Below, piece after piece: positions 1 through 13,211 of a stretch of DNA of 33,927 nt. The stretch is from Opitutus sp. GAS368. Its GTDB lineage: Bacteria > Verrucomicrobiota > Verrucomicrobiia > Opitutales > Opitutaceae. Position numbers and translations under genes: made by a program. The notes beneath the pieces were generated by a model that saw nothing but the letters and a program-made list of their open reading frames with translations, was not told the DNA's origin and ran no database searches. The stretch is from positions 1 to 33,927 of the forward strand of contig CAMDOO010000034.1 of NCBI GenBank assembly GCA_945903545.1. The letters run 5' to 3'. Within the stretch, counting starts at the first letter, position 1, and every line of letters begins with the position of its first letter.

Positions 1-19
1 CCCCCCCCCACGGTTGGGG

Positions 20-1417
20 TTAGATATGAATCGCCTGCCCGTGCACCGCGGCCGCGGCCTCCATCGAGGCCTCGCTGAGCGTCGGGTGCGCGTGGATCGT
101 GTGGTGGATCTCGTCCACCGTCGCCTCCATGCCCATCGCGAGCCCGTACTCCGCGATCAGCTCGGTCGCCTCGGCTCCGATGATGTGCGCGCCGTGGATC
201 TCGCCGGTCTTGGCGTCGCTGATCACCTTGACGAAGCCGTCCGTCTCGCCGGCGGCCACGGCCTTGCCGGAGGCCGTGAACGGGAATTTCCCGATCTTGA
301 GCTCGAGCTTCTTCTCCTTCGCCGCCTTCTCGGTGAGACCGATGCTCGCCACCTGCGGCTGGCAGTAGGTGCAGCCGGGAAAGAGCTTCACGCGCTTCGG
401 CTTGGCATTGTCGAACATCCCATTGACCGCCTGCAGCGCCTCCCAGGTCGCCACGTGCGCCAGCCAGGGCGGTCCGATGTTGTCGCCCGCGGCGAACACG
501 CCCGGAATCGTCGTCTCGTAATTGTCCTTCACCTGGAGGAAGCCCCGGTCCAGCGCGGGCTGCAGGCTGGGGGCGAAAACACCCTCGATGTTGGCTGTCA
601 CACCCACGGCGGACAGCAGCACCTCGGCCTCGACCTCGGTGCGCACGTCGCCGGTGACCAGCTCGACCTTCACCGACGAGGCGCCGACGCGGATATTTTC
701 GCACTTGGTGCCGGTGTGGGAAGTAATCCCCTGCTTGTCGAAGGCGCGCTGGAGCGCGCGGGAAACATCCTCGTCTTCGACCGGCAGGATTTGCGGCAGC
801 ATCTCGACGAGCGTCACCTTCGTCCCGAAGGCATTGTAGAAATAGGCGAACTCCACGCCGATCGCGCCGGCGCCGACGATGATGACCGACTTGGGCAGGG
901 TTTTCAGGGCGAGCGCCTCGCGCGAGGTGATTACCCGGCCGGCGTCGTAGGGGAGCCCCGGGATCCGCCGCATCTTGCAGCCGGTCGCCACCAGGATCTT
1001 CTTGGCCCGCAGCGCGGCGCCCTTCTTCTCGCCCTCGGTGACCGTGACGGTCCCCGGGGCGGTCACCACGGCGCGGCCGACGACATACTCGACCTTGTTC
1101 TTCTTGAAGAGAAATTCGATGCCCTTGGCCATCTGCGCGGCGACCCCGCGGGAACGCTCGATGACCTTGGCGAAATCGAAGCCAACGCCGGTGGCCGAGA
1201 GGCCGAAGGTGTCGGCCTTCTTCATTTTAAGGTAGAGCTCGGCACTTTTGAGCAGGGCCTTGGTCGGGATGCAGCCCCAGTTGAGGCAGGTGCCCCCCGC
1301 CCGCTCGAGTTCAATGCAAACGACCTTGCGGCCGAGTTGTCCGGCGCGGATCGCTGCGGCATAGCCCGCCGGTCCGCCGCCAATTACAATCAAGTCGTAC
1401 TCCATGGTTTCAGCCAT
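20..1417 (-). CDS. lpdA: Dihydrolipoyl dehydrogenase (E3 of 2-oxoacid dehydrogenase complexes)
   Basis: FAD-dependent flavoprotein that reoxidises the lipoyl group of pyruvate/2-oxoglutarate dehydrogenase complexes or the glycine cleavage system, passing electrons to NAD+. The 465-residue product has the usual family length. Visible: N-terminal FAD-binding GGGPAGYAAAIRAGQLG, the redox-active disulfide in GGTCLNWGCIPTK, the central NAD-binding GAGAIGVEF, the second FAD motif in GVFAAGD, and the C-terminal catalytic His/Glu in HAHPTLSE. The start at 1417 (MAETMEYD) is the upstream-most ATG; an ATG at 1405 (MEYDLIVIGGGP) is equally plausible. On the minus strand a TTGACG lies about 35 bases upstream, but I cannot pair it with a good -10. 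No E1 or E2 gene is visible, so which complex it serves cannot be told. The gene upstream on the same strand is unrelated. Confidence 0.95.
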   Translation of the reverse strand: MAETMEYDLIVIGGGPAGYAAAIRAGQLGRKVVCIELERAGGTCLNWGCIPTKALLKSAELYLKMKKADTFGLSATGVGFDFAKVIERSRGVAAQMAKGIEFLFKKNKVEYVVGRAVVTAPGTVTVTEGEKKGAALRAKKILVATGCKMRRIPGLPYDAGRVITSREALALKTLPKSVIIVGAGAIGVEFAYFYNAFGTKVTLVEMLPQILPVEDEDVSRALQRAFDKQGITSHTGTKCENIRVGASSVKVELVTGDVRTEVEAEVLLSAVGVTANIEGVFAPSLQPALDRGFLQVKDNYETTIPGVFAAGDNIGPPWLAHVATWEALQAVNGMFDNAKPKRVKLFPGCTYCQPQVASIGLTEKAAKEKKLELKIGKFPFTASGKAVAAGETDGFVKVISDAKTGEIHGAHIIGAEATELIAEYGLAMGMEATVDEIHHTIHAHPTLSEASMEAAAAVHGQAIHI

Positions 1418-1466
1418 GCCACACCGTCAGCACCGCGTCCGTCACCGTCAAATTGAAAGTCCGGGC

Positions 1467-1527
1467 CCAAATGGCTCCGCCATTTGGCCTTCTAAATTCC
1501 TGGGGACGCAGTCCGCGGGAATTTAGA
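1467..1527. repeat. Composite double hairpin, copy 1
   Basis: Two adjacent hairpins. Hairpin A (1467-1487) is CCAAATGGC / TCC loop / GCCATTTGG, 9 bp perfect. Hairpin B (1491-1527) has 10-bp outer arms TCTAAATTCC and GGAATTTAGA around an inner 4-bp stem GGAC-GCA-GTCC. The TAA stop of the small membrane protein gene (1523-1525) lies in the right arm of hairpin B. The same two-hairpin layout recurs at 11661-11716 with a different sequence in hairpin B. Confidence 0.8.
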
Positions 1528-1939
1528 TGTCGATCACGTCGCCGCCCGGCGGGCGCCGCGACGGGGGCGGCCTCGGTCCACGGGGTTTGTCCCCCAGCAG
1601 GCGCGTCATGACAATGTTCGTCAGGCTGACGATCAGCGAACCGATCAGGGCCGGCAGGAAGCCCGTCACCACGAATCCCTCGACGAGATGGGACACCAAT
1701 AGGAACAGGACCGCGTTGATCACGAGCACGCCGAGGCCCAGCGACAGGACGATGAACGGCAGCGTGAAGAGGAGCAGGATCGGCCGCAGGATGGCATTGA
1801 AGAAGCCGAGTGTCAGCGCCGCCGCGAAGAGCGTGGTCGGGGTGTCATAGCTGATACCGCGGACAATCTTGGCGGCCAGGGCAACGCCCAGCGCCAGCAC
1901 GACCCAGCGCACGAGCAGGTTGACGAATGGATGCTTCAT
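1523..1939 (-). CDS. Small four-helix membrane protein, phage-holin superfamily IV-like
   Basis: 138-residue integral membrane protein with four hydrophobic segments, at about residues 8-25, 36-52, 55-85 and 93-111, and a proline/arginine-rich cytoplasmic tail. The NAILRPILLLFTLPFIVLSLG stretch (residues about 48-68) is characteristic of the widespread bacterial 'phage holin family / 4-TMS holin superfamily IV' proteins (as in E. coli YvlD-like proteins). Despite the name these are generally chromosomal and of unknown role. The start at ATG 1939 (MKHPF) was chosen because upstream codons in the same frame run into the divergent glycosyltransferase gene. Only 39 bases separate this start from that of the divergent gene. 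The stop codon lies within a palindromic element. Confidence 0.8.
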   Translation of the reverse strand: MKHPFVNLLVRWVVLALGVALAAKIVRGISYDTPTTLFAAALTLGFFNAILRPILLLFTLPFIVLSLGLGVLVINAVLFLLVSHLVEGFVVTGFLPALIGSLIVSLTNIVMTRLLGDKPRGPRPPPSRRPPGGDVIDI

Positions 1940-1978
1940 CAGGTGAATGGGACTCTTCGACCGCCGCCGACCCGAGCA

Positions 1979-3070
1979 ATGAAAATCCTCCTTCTCCAGG
2001 ATCACCTCCGCAGCGGCGGCACCGAGCGGCAGACCGTGCTCCTGGCCAATGCCTTTGCCCGGGCCGGGCATGCTGTGAAGCTGCTGACTCTCCGCCCCGG
2101 CGGTCCCCTCGCCTCCTCCATCGGGCCCGGCGTCGGGCACCAGGCGTTGCAACCCTTTGATCTCCACCTCGACTGGTTCGCCCCCGGCCTGAAGCGCACC
2201 GCCGCCTCCTTTGCCCCGGAGATCGTCCTCTGCATGGGCCGCATCGCCAATTGCTACGCGGGCGGCCTGCAGACCCGCCTGCCCCGCGCCGCTGTCATTG
2301 CCACGATGCGCACCGGCAAATCCCTGCCGGCAAAATTCCGCGCCTCGCTGCGGACCGTGCGGCACATCGTGGCCAACAGCGCCGAGGCGTGCACCCATCT
2401 GCAAACCCAGCATCAGGTTCCCCCGGATCGCATCAGCGTGATTCATAATTCCCTCGTTTTCCCGCCCGCCGCCCCCGTCGGCCCGGTTCGCGAGAGCGAA
2501 TTCCGCGATCGATTCGGGGCCAAGGCCAACACCCTGGTGCTGGCCTGCGTGGCGATGTTCCGCCGCGAGAAGAACCAGCGCGAGTTGATCGAGATCGCCG
2601 CCGGCCTGCCCGCCGAACTCGACTGGCAGCTCTGGCTCGTCGGCGTGGGCCCGGAGCTGGCCGCCTGCCGGGCCCTCGCCGTCCAACGCGGGCTCGCCGA
2701 GCGCGTGAAATTCCCCGGCTGGCTGGCCGATCCTACCCCGATCTACGCCGCCGCCGACATCGCGGTGCACGCCTCGTGGAGCGAATCGTTGTCCAATTTC
2801 CTCATCGAGGGGCAGGCCCGGGGCCTGCCCGTCGTGGCCTGTGAGGCCCAGGGCATTGCCGAGTGTTTCCTGCCGGGCGAAACCGGCTGGGTGATTCCGC
2901 GACGTAACCATGACGCCTTCCGCAGTGCGGTGGTAAGACTCGCCCGGGTAACCCTCGCCGAGCAACAGGTGCTTTCGGCCAAGGCCTCGGCTTTCGCCCG
3001 CGAGCGCTTCGATCCCGTCCGGCAGGTGCAGGCTTATCTCGACCTGTTTGGCCGACTGTTAGCCAGGTAG
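1979..3070 (+). CDS. Glycosyltransferase family 4 (GT-B fold)
   Basis: 363-residue retaining GT-B glycosyltransferase, probably transferring a sugar from a nucleotide donor onto a lipid-linked or cell-surface glycan. The N-terminal domain opens with MKILLLQDHLRSGGTERQ, where the GG-TE pattern is the usual family-4 acceptor-side loop. The C-terminal domain carries VAMFRREKNQ (donor-site region), LVGVGPE, and the EX7E motif within SESLSNFLIEG, followed by GLPVVA and ETGWV. The start is ATG 1979, because it begins directly with the conserved first beta strand; an upstream in-frame ATG at 1931 would overlap the divergent gene. The TAG stop (3068-3070) is formed by the GTAG foot of a REP-like element. 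Donor and acceptor cannot be predicted. Confidence 0.9.
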   Translation: MKILLLQDHLRSGGTERQTVLLANAFARAGHAVKLLTLRPGGPLASSIGPGVGHQALQPFDLHLDWFAPGLKRTAASFAPEIVLCMGRIANCYAGGLQTRLPRAAVIATMRTGKSLPAKFRASLRTVRHIVANSAEACTHLQTQHQVPPDRISVIHNSLVFPPAAPVGPVRESEFRDRFGAKANTLVLACVAMFRREKNQRELIEIAAGLPAELDWQLWLVGVGPELAACRALAVQRGLAERVKFPGWLADPTPIYAAADIAVHASWSESLSNFLIEGQARGLPVVACEAQGIAECFLPGETGWVIPRRNHDAFRSAVVRLARVTLAEQQVLSAKASAFARERFDPVRQVQAYLDLFGRLLAR

Positions 3071-3132
3071 CGCCCGACCTCCGGCGGGCCGGGGTTGACT
3101 CGATCCGCGGATCTCCGGGCCATCGGCCCTAC
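3067..3132. repeat. REPIN-like element at the end of the glycosyltransferase gene
   Basis: GTAG at 3067-3070 is followed by an imperfect hairpin (GCCCG 3072-3076 with CGGGC 3085-3089). The inverted partner ends with CTAC at 3129-3132 and reads on the minus strand GTA, then GGGCC-GAT-GGCCC. The inner part has the palindrome GATCCGCGGATC. GTAG feet pointing outward from paired hairpins are the hallmark of REP doublets (BIME/REPIN). The TAG of the foot is the stop codon of the upstream gene. Confidence 0.65.
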
Positions 3133-3273
3133 CCTCGGCGCTATTTCCGCGAAGTTTGCGGCACATCCCAAAATGGTTACGGTCCCAGCCATCAGGCAGA
3201 CCGTAAGGAGTGAGATCCCGTCGAACCCCCGACACCGCGACGGATCGCAGCGAACCTCCAACCCCATAATCCC

Positions 3274-3915
3274 ATGAGACGCGACATCCTGCTCGGCGCC
3301 CTGCTCGCCTCGATCCTGCACCTCACCGTGGCCGTTTACAGCCACCTGACGAAGGCTCCGGCTCCCATCCGCATCCCCATCGCCAAGGTCGACCCCATCG
3401 TCGTGCCGCTGCTCCCCGCGGACGTGGTGGACATCGACGATCAAAAGAAGGACGACCCCGTCGCCGAGGTCCCGCTCCTGCCGACGATCCCGGACGTGCC
3501 GCAGCCGGTGGCCGACCGGGATTTCGTGATCCCGCTCGATCCGCCCCGGCCGATCGACGCCCGATCCACCTTCGTCGCCTACCAGATCCCGCCGAACACC
3601 GGATCCGGCAATGGCACCGGTCGCACCGTCTTCACCCTCGACCAGGTCGAGCGGGCCCCCCAGGTGGTCCTGCAGGTTCCGGCGGCCTATCCCGCCGCCA
3701 TGCGCAGCCAGAAGATCACCGGCGAGGTGGTCGTCCGCTTCATCGTCGATGCCGACAACCACGTGCGCGATGTCCGGGTCGTTTCCTCCAACCAGCGCGA
3801 GTTCGAGCAACCCACGGTCCAGGCCGTGCAAAAGTGGCAATTCAAGGCCGGCCTCAAGGGCGGCCGACCCGTGCCCGTGCAGATGGAAGTGCCCATCCGT
3901 TTCAACCTGAAATAA
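3274..3915 (+). CDS. TonB-like energy transducer
   Basis: 213-residue protein with TonB architecture: a short cytoplasmic N-terminus and one membrane anchor (ILLGALLASILHLTVAVYS, residues 5-23), an acidic/proline-rich periplasmic spacer (VPLLP, DVPQPV, LDPPRP), and a C-terminal TonB domain from about residue 130 (VPAAYPAAMRSQKITGEVVV ... QAVQKWQFKAGLKGGRPV ... VPIRFNL). Such proteins couple the proton-motive force, via ExbB/ExbD, to outer-membrane receptors. No exbB, exbD or receptor gene is adjacent, so the partner is unknown. The spacer is much less Lys-Pro/Glu-Pro rich than in E. coli TonB, and the protein is somewhat short. ATG 3274 begins the anchor; no convincing Shine-Dalgarno site precedes it. 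It lies 48 bases upstream of uvrA and may be co-transcribed with it. Confidence 0.85.
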   Translation: MRRDILLGALLASILHLTVAVYSHLTKAPAPIRIPIAKVDPIVVPLLPADVVDIDDQKKDDPVAEVPLLPTIPDVPQPVADRDFVIPLDPPRPIDARSTFVAYQIPPNTGSGNGTGRTVFTLDQVERAPQVVLQVPAAYPAAMRSQKITGEVVVRFIVDADNHVRDVRVVSSNQREFEQPTVQAVQKWQFKAGLKGGRPVPVQMEVPIRFNLK

Positions 3916-3963
3916 TCTCCGCACCGGGGTTGAGTTTTGCGCCGCGCTGCACTTCGTGGGCGC

Positions 3964-9871
<5,908 letters not shown>

Positions 9872-9879
<8 letters not shown>

Positions 9880-9933
9880 TGGCACCCGGACTACAACCCT
9901 GAGATAAGATGTAGGCCGGGTGCCCTCACCCGG
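9872..9933. repeat. REPIN-like element carrying the uvrA stop codon
   Basis: Inverted pair of 23-nt units. The plus unit 9911-9933 is GTAGG, then CCGGGTG / CCCT-type loop / CACCCGG-type arm. The minus unit 9894-9872 is GTAGT, then the same 7-bp stem with a CCAT loop. They differ at only two positions. The uvrA TGA (9877-9879) lies in the left hairpin. The structure could also slow RNA polymerase or protect the uvrA mRNA 3' end, but there is no T-run. Confidence 0.85.
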
Positions 9934-9973
9934 CGAGCGATCCAGTCCTGCAATCCCAGTTTATTGAGCAAGA

Positions 9974-10444
9974 CTACTTCTGCACGACGGCCGCATCGTG
10001 CGCCTTCGCGGCGTCCTGCACGATCTTGACCAGCTCGCTGAGCTGGACGGGCTTGAGCAGATAGCGGAAAAGCGCGGCCTCGTTGACGCTGCGCAGCAGC
10101 ATCTCGGGCTTCATGTAGCCGGTGACCAGGATCCGCTGCATGTGCGGGAACTCCTCCCGGGCCCGCACGAGAAAGCTCATGCCGTTGCCACCGGGCATCA
10201 GGTGGTCGGCGATCACGACCTTGAACGATTTCTTGAAGAGGACGAATTCGGCCTCCCGCACCGAGATCGCGGTGGTGACATCGAAGAACGGGCTGAGGGC
10301 CGTGCTGAAGATGTTCAGCAGGGGCTGCTCGTCATCGATGATCAGGATCGCGGCCTTCTGGGAAGCGGCGGGCGTGGATTCCGAAGCGGACATGCCCGAG
10401 ATGCTGGGGTCGGCCTTGGGCTTGGCAAATTCAAAACCCTGCAT
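9974..10444 (-). CDS. Stand-alone response-regulator receiver protein
   Basis: 156-residue single CheY-like receiver domain with no output domain. The acidic pocket is Asp37-Asp38 (IIDDE), the phospho-acceptor is Asp80 (VVIADHLMP), the switch Thr is in ILVTGY (108) and the conserved Lys131 is in LLKPV. The ILVTGY..FRYLLKP pattern resembles receivers of RpfG/HD-GYP and hybrid-kinase type. It has an extra N-terminal tail of about 30 residues rich in Ser, Ala and Pro. The start could be ATG 10444 (used here) or ATG 10393 (MSASES). No kinase gene is adjacent. It is divergent from the ankyrin-like gene, with 156 bases between starts. It probably acts by protein-protein contact in a phosphorelay. 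Confidence 0.88.
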   Translation of the reverse strand: MQGFEFAKPKADPSISGMSASESTPAASQKAAILIIDDEQPLLNIFSTALSPFFDVTTAISVREAEFVLFKKSFKVVIADHLMPGGNGMSFLVRAREEFPHMQRILVTGYMKPEMLLRSVNEAALFRYLLKPVQLSELVKIVQDAAKAHDAAVVQK

Positions 10445-10600
10445 TGGCCCGGGCGGAAATGGCGGAGTCTAAAACCTGCAAACATTTCTGTCCTCACGAT
10501 GTCCTGGCCGGCCAATGAGGCATGTCCGTTCCGGCCCGTTCCGGTCATCAGGTTTTCCGTTGCCTCACTCCCGCGGCATGCTTGCCTGTCCCCCTCTCGC

Positions 10601-11626
10601 ATGGATTCGATCGATCTGTTCACCGCTGCCCGCACCGGATCACTCTCCGGCCTTCCCCTTGAGGCGCTGACCGTGGCCAACCTGACCGCCCGCAACTCCT
10701 CAGGGCACACCCCGCTCCACGCGATCGCCAAGCGGGGCCTCCTGCACGAGCTGCCGGCCGGCATGCTGAACGCCGGCCTCCTCGCCACCCGCAACGATTC
10801 CGGCTACACGGTTTACCACCAGGCGGCGCTGGGCGGTCACCTCGACCAGATCCCGCCCGCCCTGCTCACGCTCGAACACCTTACGCTCACCAGCAACGCC
10901 GGCTACACCGCGCTGCACAGCGCCGCGGGTTACGGCCACCTCGGCCAAGTCCCGGCCAGCGTCCTGCAGGCGGCCGACCCCAGCCTGAAAACCCACCTCG
11001 GCCAGACCATCTTCCACGAGGCCGCGGAACACGGCGCCCTCGACCGCTTGCCCGCCAGCCTGATCACGGCGGAGCGGTTGCTGGAAAAAAATATCAGCGG
11101 CGAGACCGTCTACCACGTGGCTGCCCTGAACGGCCACCTCAACCAGCTGCCGCTGGAACTGATCACCGAGGAAGCCATGCTGCAGACGACCAACGCCGGC
11201 GACACCCCCATCCACTCCGCCGCGATTGCCGGCCACCTCGGCCAGATCCCCCCCGTGCTGCTCAATGCCCGTACCTTGATCGCTTCCAGCAAGACCGGCT
11301 TCACCCCGATCCATGCGGCGGCCGAGACCGGCCAGCTCGACCGGATCCCCGCGCAGGTGCTCACGCCCGAGCTGCTCCTCACCCGCAACGACAACGGCGA
11401 CACCCCCCTGCACGCCGCCGCCTTCGAGGGCCACCTTGACCAGATTCCCCCGGAAATGCTCACGGAGGAAATGATCGAGACCCGGAATTATGAGGGCCTC
11501 ACCGTCGGCCGCATCGCCACCGACCGGAAGTTCGTCGACCAGATCCCCGAGGCCGTCCGCCCCAAGCCCCCCGGCGCCTTCCAGCGCTTCATGTCGAAGC
11601 TCGGCAGCACTCGCGCGCCGTTTTAG
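10601..11626 (+). CDS. Ankyrin-like repeat protein with atypical 33-residue repeats
   Basis: 341-residue protein made of about nine 33-residue repeats from residue 30 to 320. Each repeat starts like an ankyrin repeat (N-x-x-G-x-T-P-L-H-x-A-A-x-x-G-H) but has L-D-Q-I-P-P-x-L-L-T-x-E-x-L where canonical ankyrins have V-x-x-L-L-x-x-G-A. Examples are NDNGDTPLHAAAFEGH and LDQIPPEMLTEEM. There is no signal peptide or transmembrane segment, so it is probably a cytoplasmic protein-binding scaffold. ATG 10601 starts exactly before the first repeat; upstream in-frame sequence is the antisense of the divergent receiver gene. The last repeat is degenerate and is followed by a basic tail. The regular spacing suggests recent internal duplication. 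Function and partner are unknown. Confidence 0.85.
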   Translation: MDSIDLFTAARTGSLSGLPLEALTVANLTARNSSGHTPLHAIAKRGLLHELPAGMLNAGLLATRNDSGYTVYHQAALGGHLDQIPPALLTLEHLTLTSNAGYTALHSAAGYGHLGQVPASVLQAADPSLKTHLGQTIFHEAAEHGALDRLPASLITAERLLEKNISGETVYHVAALNGHLNQLPLELITEEAMLQTTNAGDTPIHSAAIAGHLGQIPPVLLNARTLIASSKTGFTPIHAAAETGQLDRIPAQVLTPELLLTRNDNGDTPLHAAAFEGHLDQIPPEMLTEEMIETRNYEGLTVGRIATDRKFVDQIPEAVRPKPPGAFQRFMSKLGSTRAPF

Positions 11627-11660
11627 GCTTGGTTCCGTGCTTTCCGGATCCGCCTAGGAT

Positions 11661-11716
11661 CAAAATGGCGAAGCCATTTTGGCTGGGCCACCGGTGGGCG
11701 GAGCCCGCCGGTGGCC
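11661..11716. repeat. Composite double hairpin, copy 2
   Basis: Hairpin A (11661-11681) is CAAAATGGC / GAA / GCCATTTTG. Hairpin B (11686-11716) has 9-bp arms GGCCACCGG and CCGGTGGCC around an inner GGGC-GGA-GCCC. The order, spacing and nested design match 1467-1527, while hairpin B differs in sequence. It lies between the ankyrin-like gene and enolase. Confidence 0.8.
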
Positions 11717-11748
11717 TGATTTTCCCCTTTCCCTCGCGGACGGCGTGA

Positions 11749-13050
<1,302 letters not shown>

Positions 13051-13051
13051 G

Positions 13052-13087
13052 GTAGGGCTGGCTCGACGAGCCGGCCGCGATCGATTC
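13052..13087 (+). repeat. REP-like unit downstream of enolase
   Basis: GTAGGGCT, then stem GGCTC / GAC / GAGCC, then GGCCGCGATC. Its first 27 bases (13052-13078) are identical to the minus-strand sequence of 16807-16781. It is also related to 14252-14282, where the flanks are the same and the stem is changed on both sides. It lies immediately after the eno stop codon. Confidence 0.85.
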
Positions 13088-13094
13088 AGTTTTC

Positions 13095-13127
13095 AAAGGC
13101 CGGGCTTAATTACCCGGCCTTTTTATT
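13095..13127 (+). terminator. Intrinsic terminator of enolase
   Basis: Stem AAAGGCCGGG / loop CTTAATTA / CCCGGCCTTT followed by TTATTT. Ten base pairs plus a T-rich tail, 45 bases after the eno stop codon. Confidence 0.88.
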
Positions 13128-13131
13128 TGGA

Positions 13132-13201
13132 GAATGTGGAAAGCTGGAAATCAGGAAATGGATTGCTGAGCCCATCCCGCTTTCCTACTTTCCATATTCG
13201 C
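13132..13201. repeat. Inverted pair of GGAAA short-period arrays
   Basis: Left arm 13132-13161 has an 8-nt period (TGGAAAGC, TGGAAATC, AGGAAATG). The right arm 13172-13201, read on the minus strand, begins GAATATGGAAAG and matches the left arm's GAATGTGGAAAG at 11 of 12 positions. It sits in the convergent gap between eno and rlmI, after the eno terminator. Confidence 0.7.
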
Positions 13202-13211
13202 TATCTGCGCC

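Noticed and set aside
1523-2965. Long minus-strand frame of 480 codons covering the glycosyltransferase
   Set aside because: Only its last 138 codons encode a plausible protein; the rest is the antisense of the glycosyltransferase and has low-complexity Gly/Ala composition typical of GC-rich shadow frames.
3173-3277. Possible 34-codon leader frame ending in ATGA overlap with the TonB-like gene
   Set aside because: No ribosome binding site and no recognisable peptide; the longer version starting at TTG 3095 runs through a REP-like element. The overlap is probably chance.
13052-13201. CRISPR-like or small RNA gene in the eno-rlmI gap
   Set aside because: No regularly spaced direct repeats with unique spacers; the content is fully explained by a REP unit, a terminator and an inverted array.
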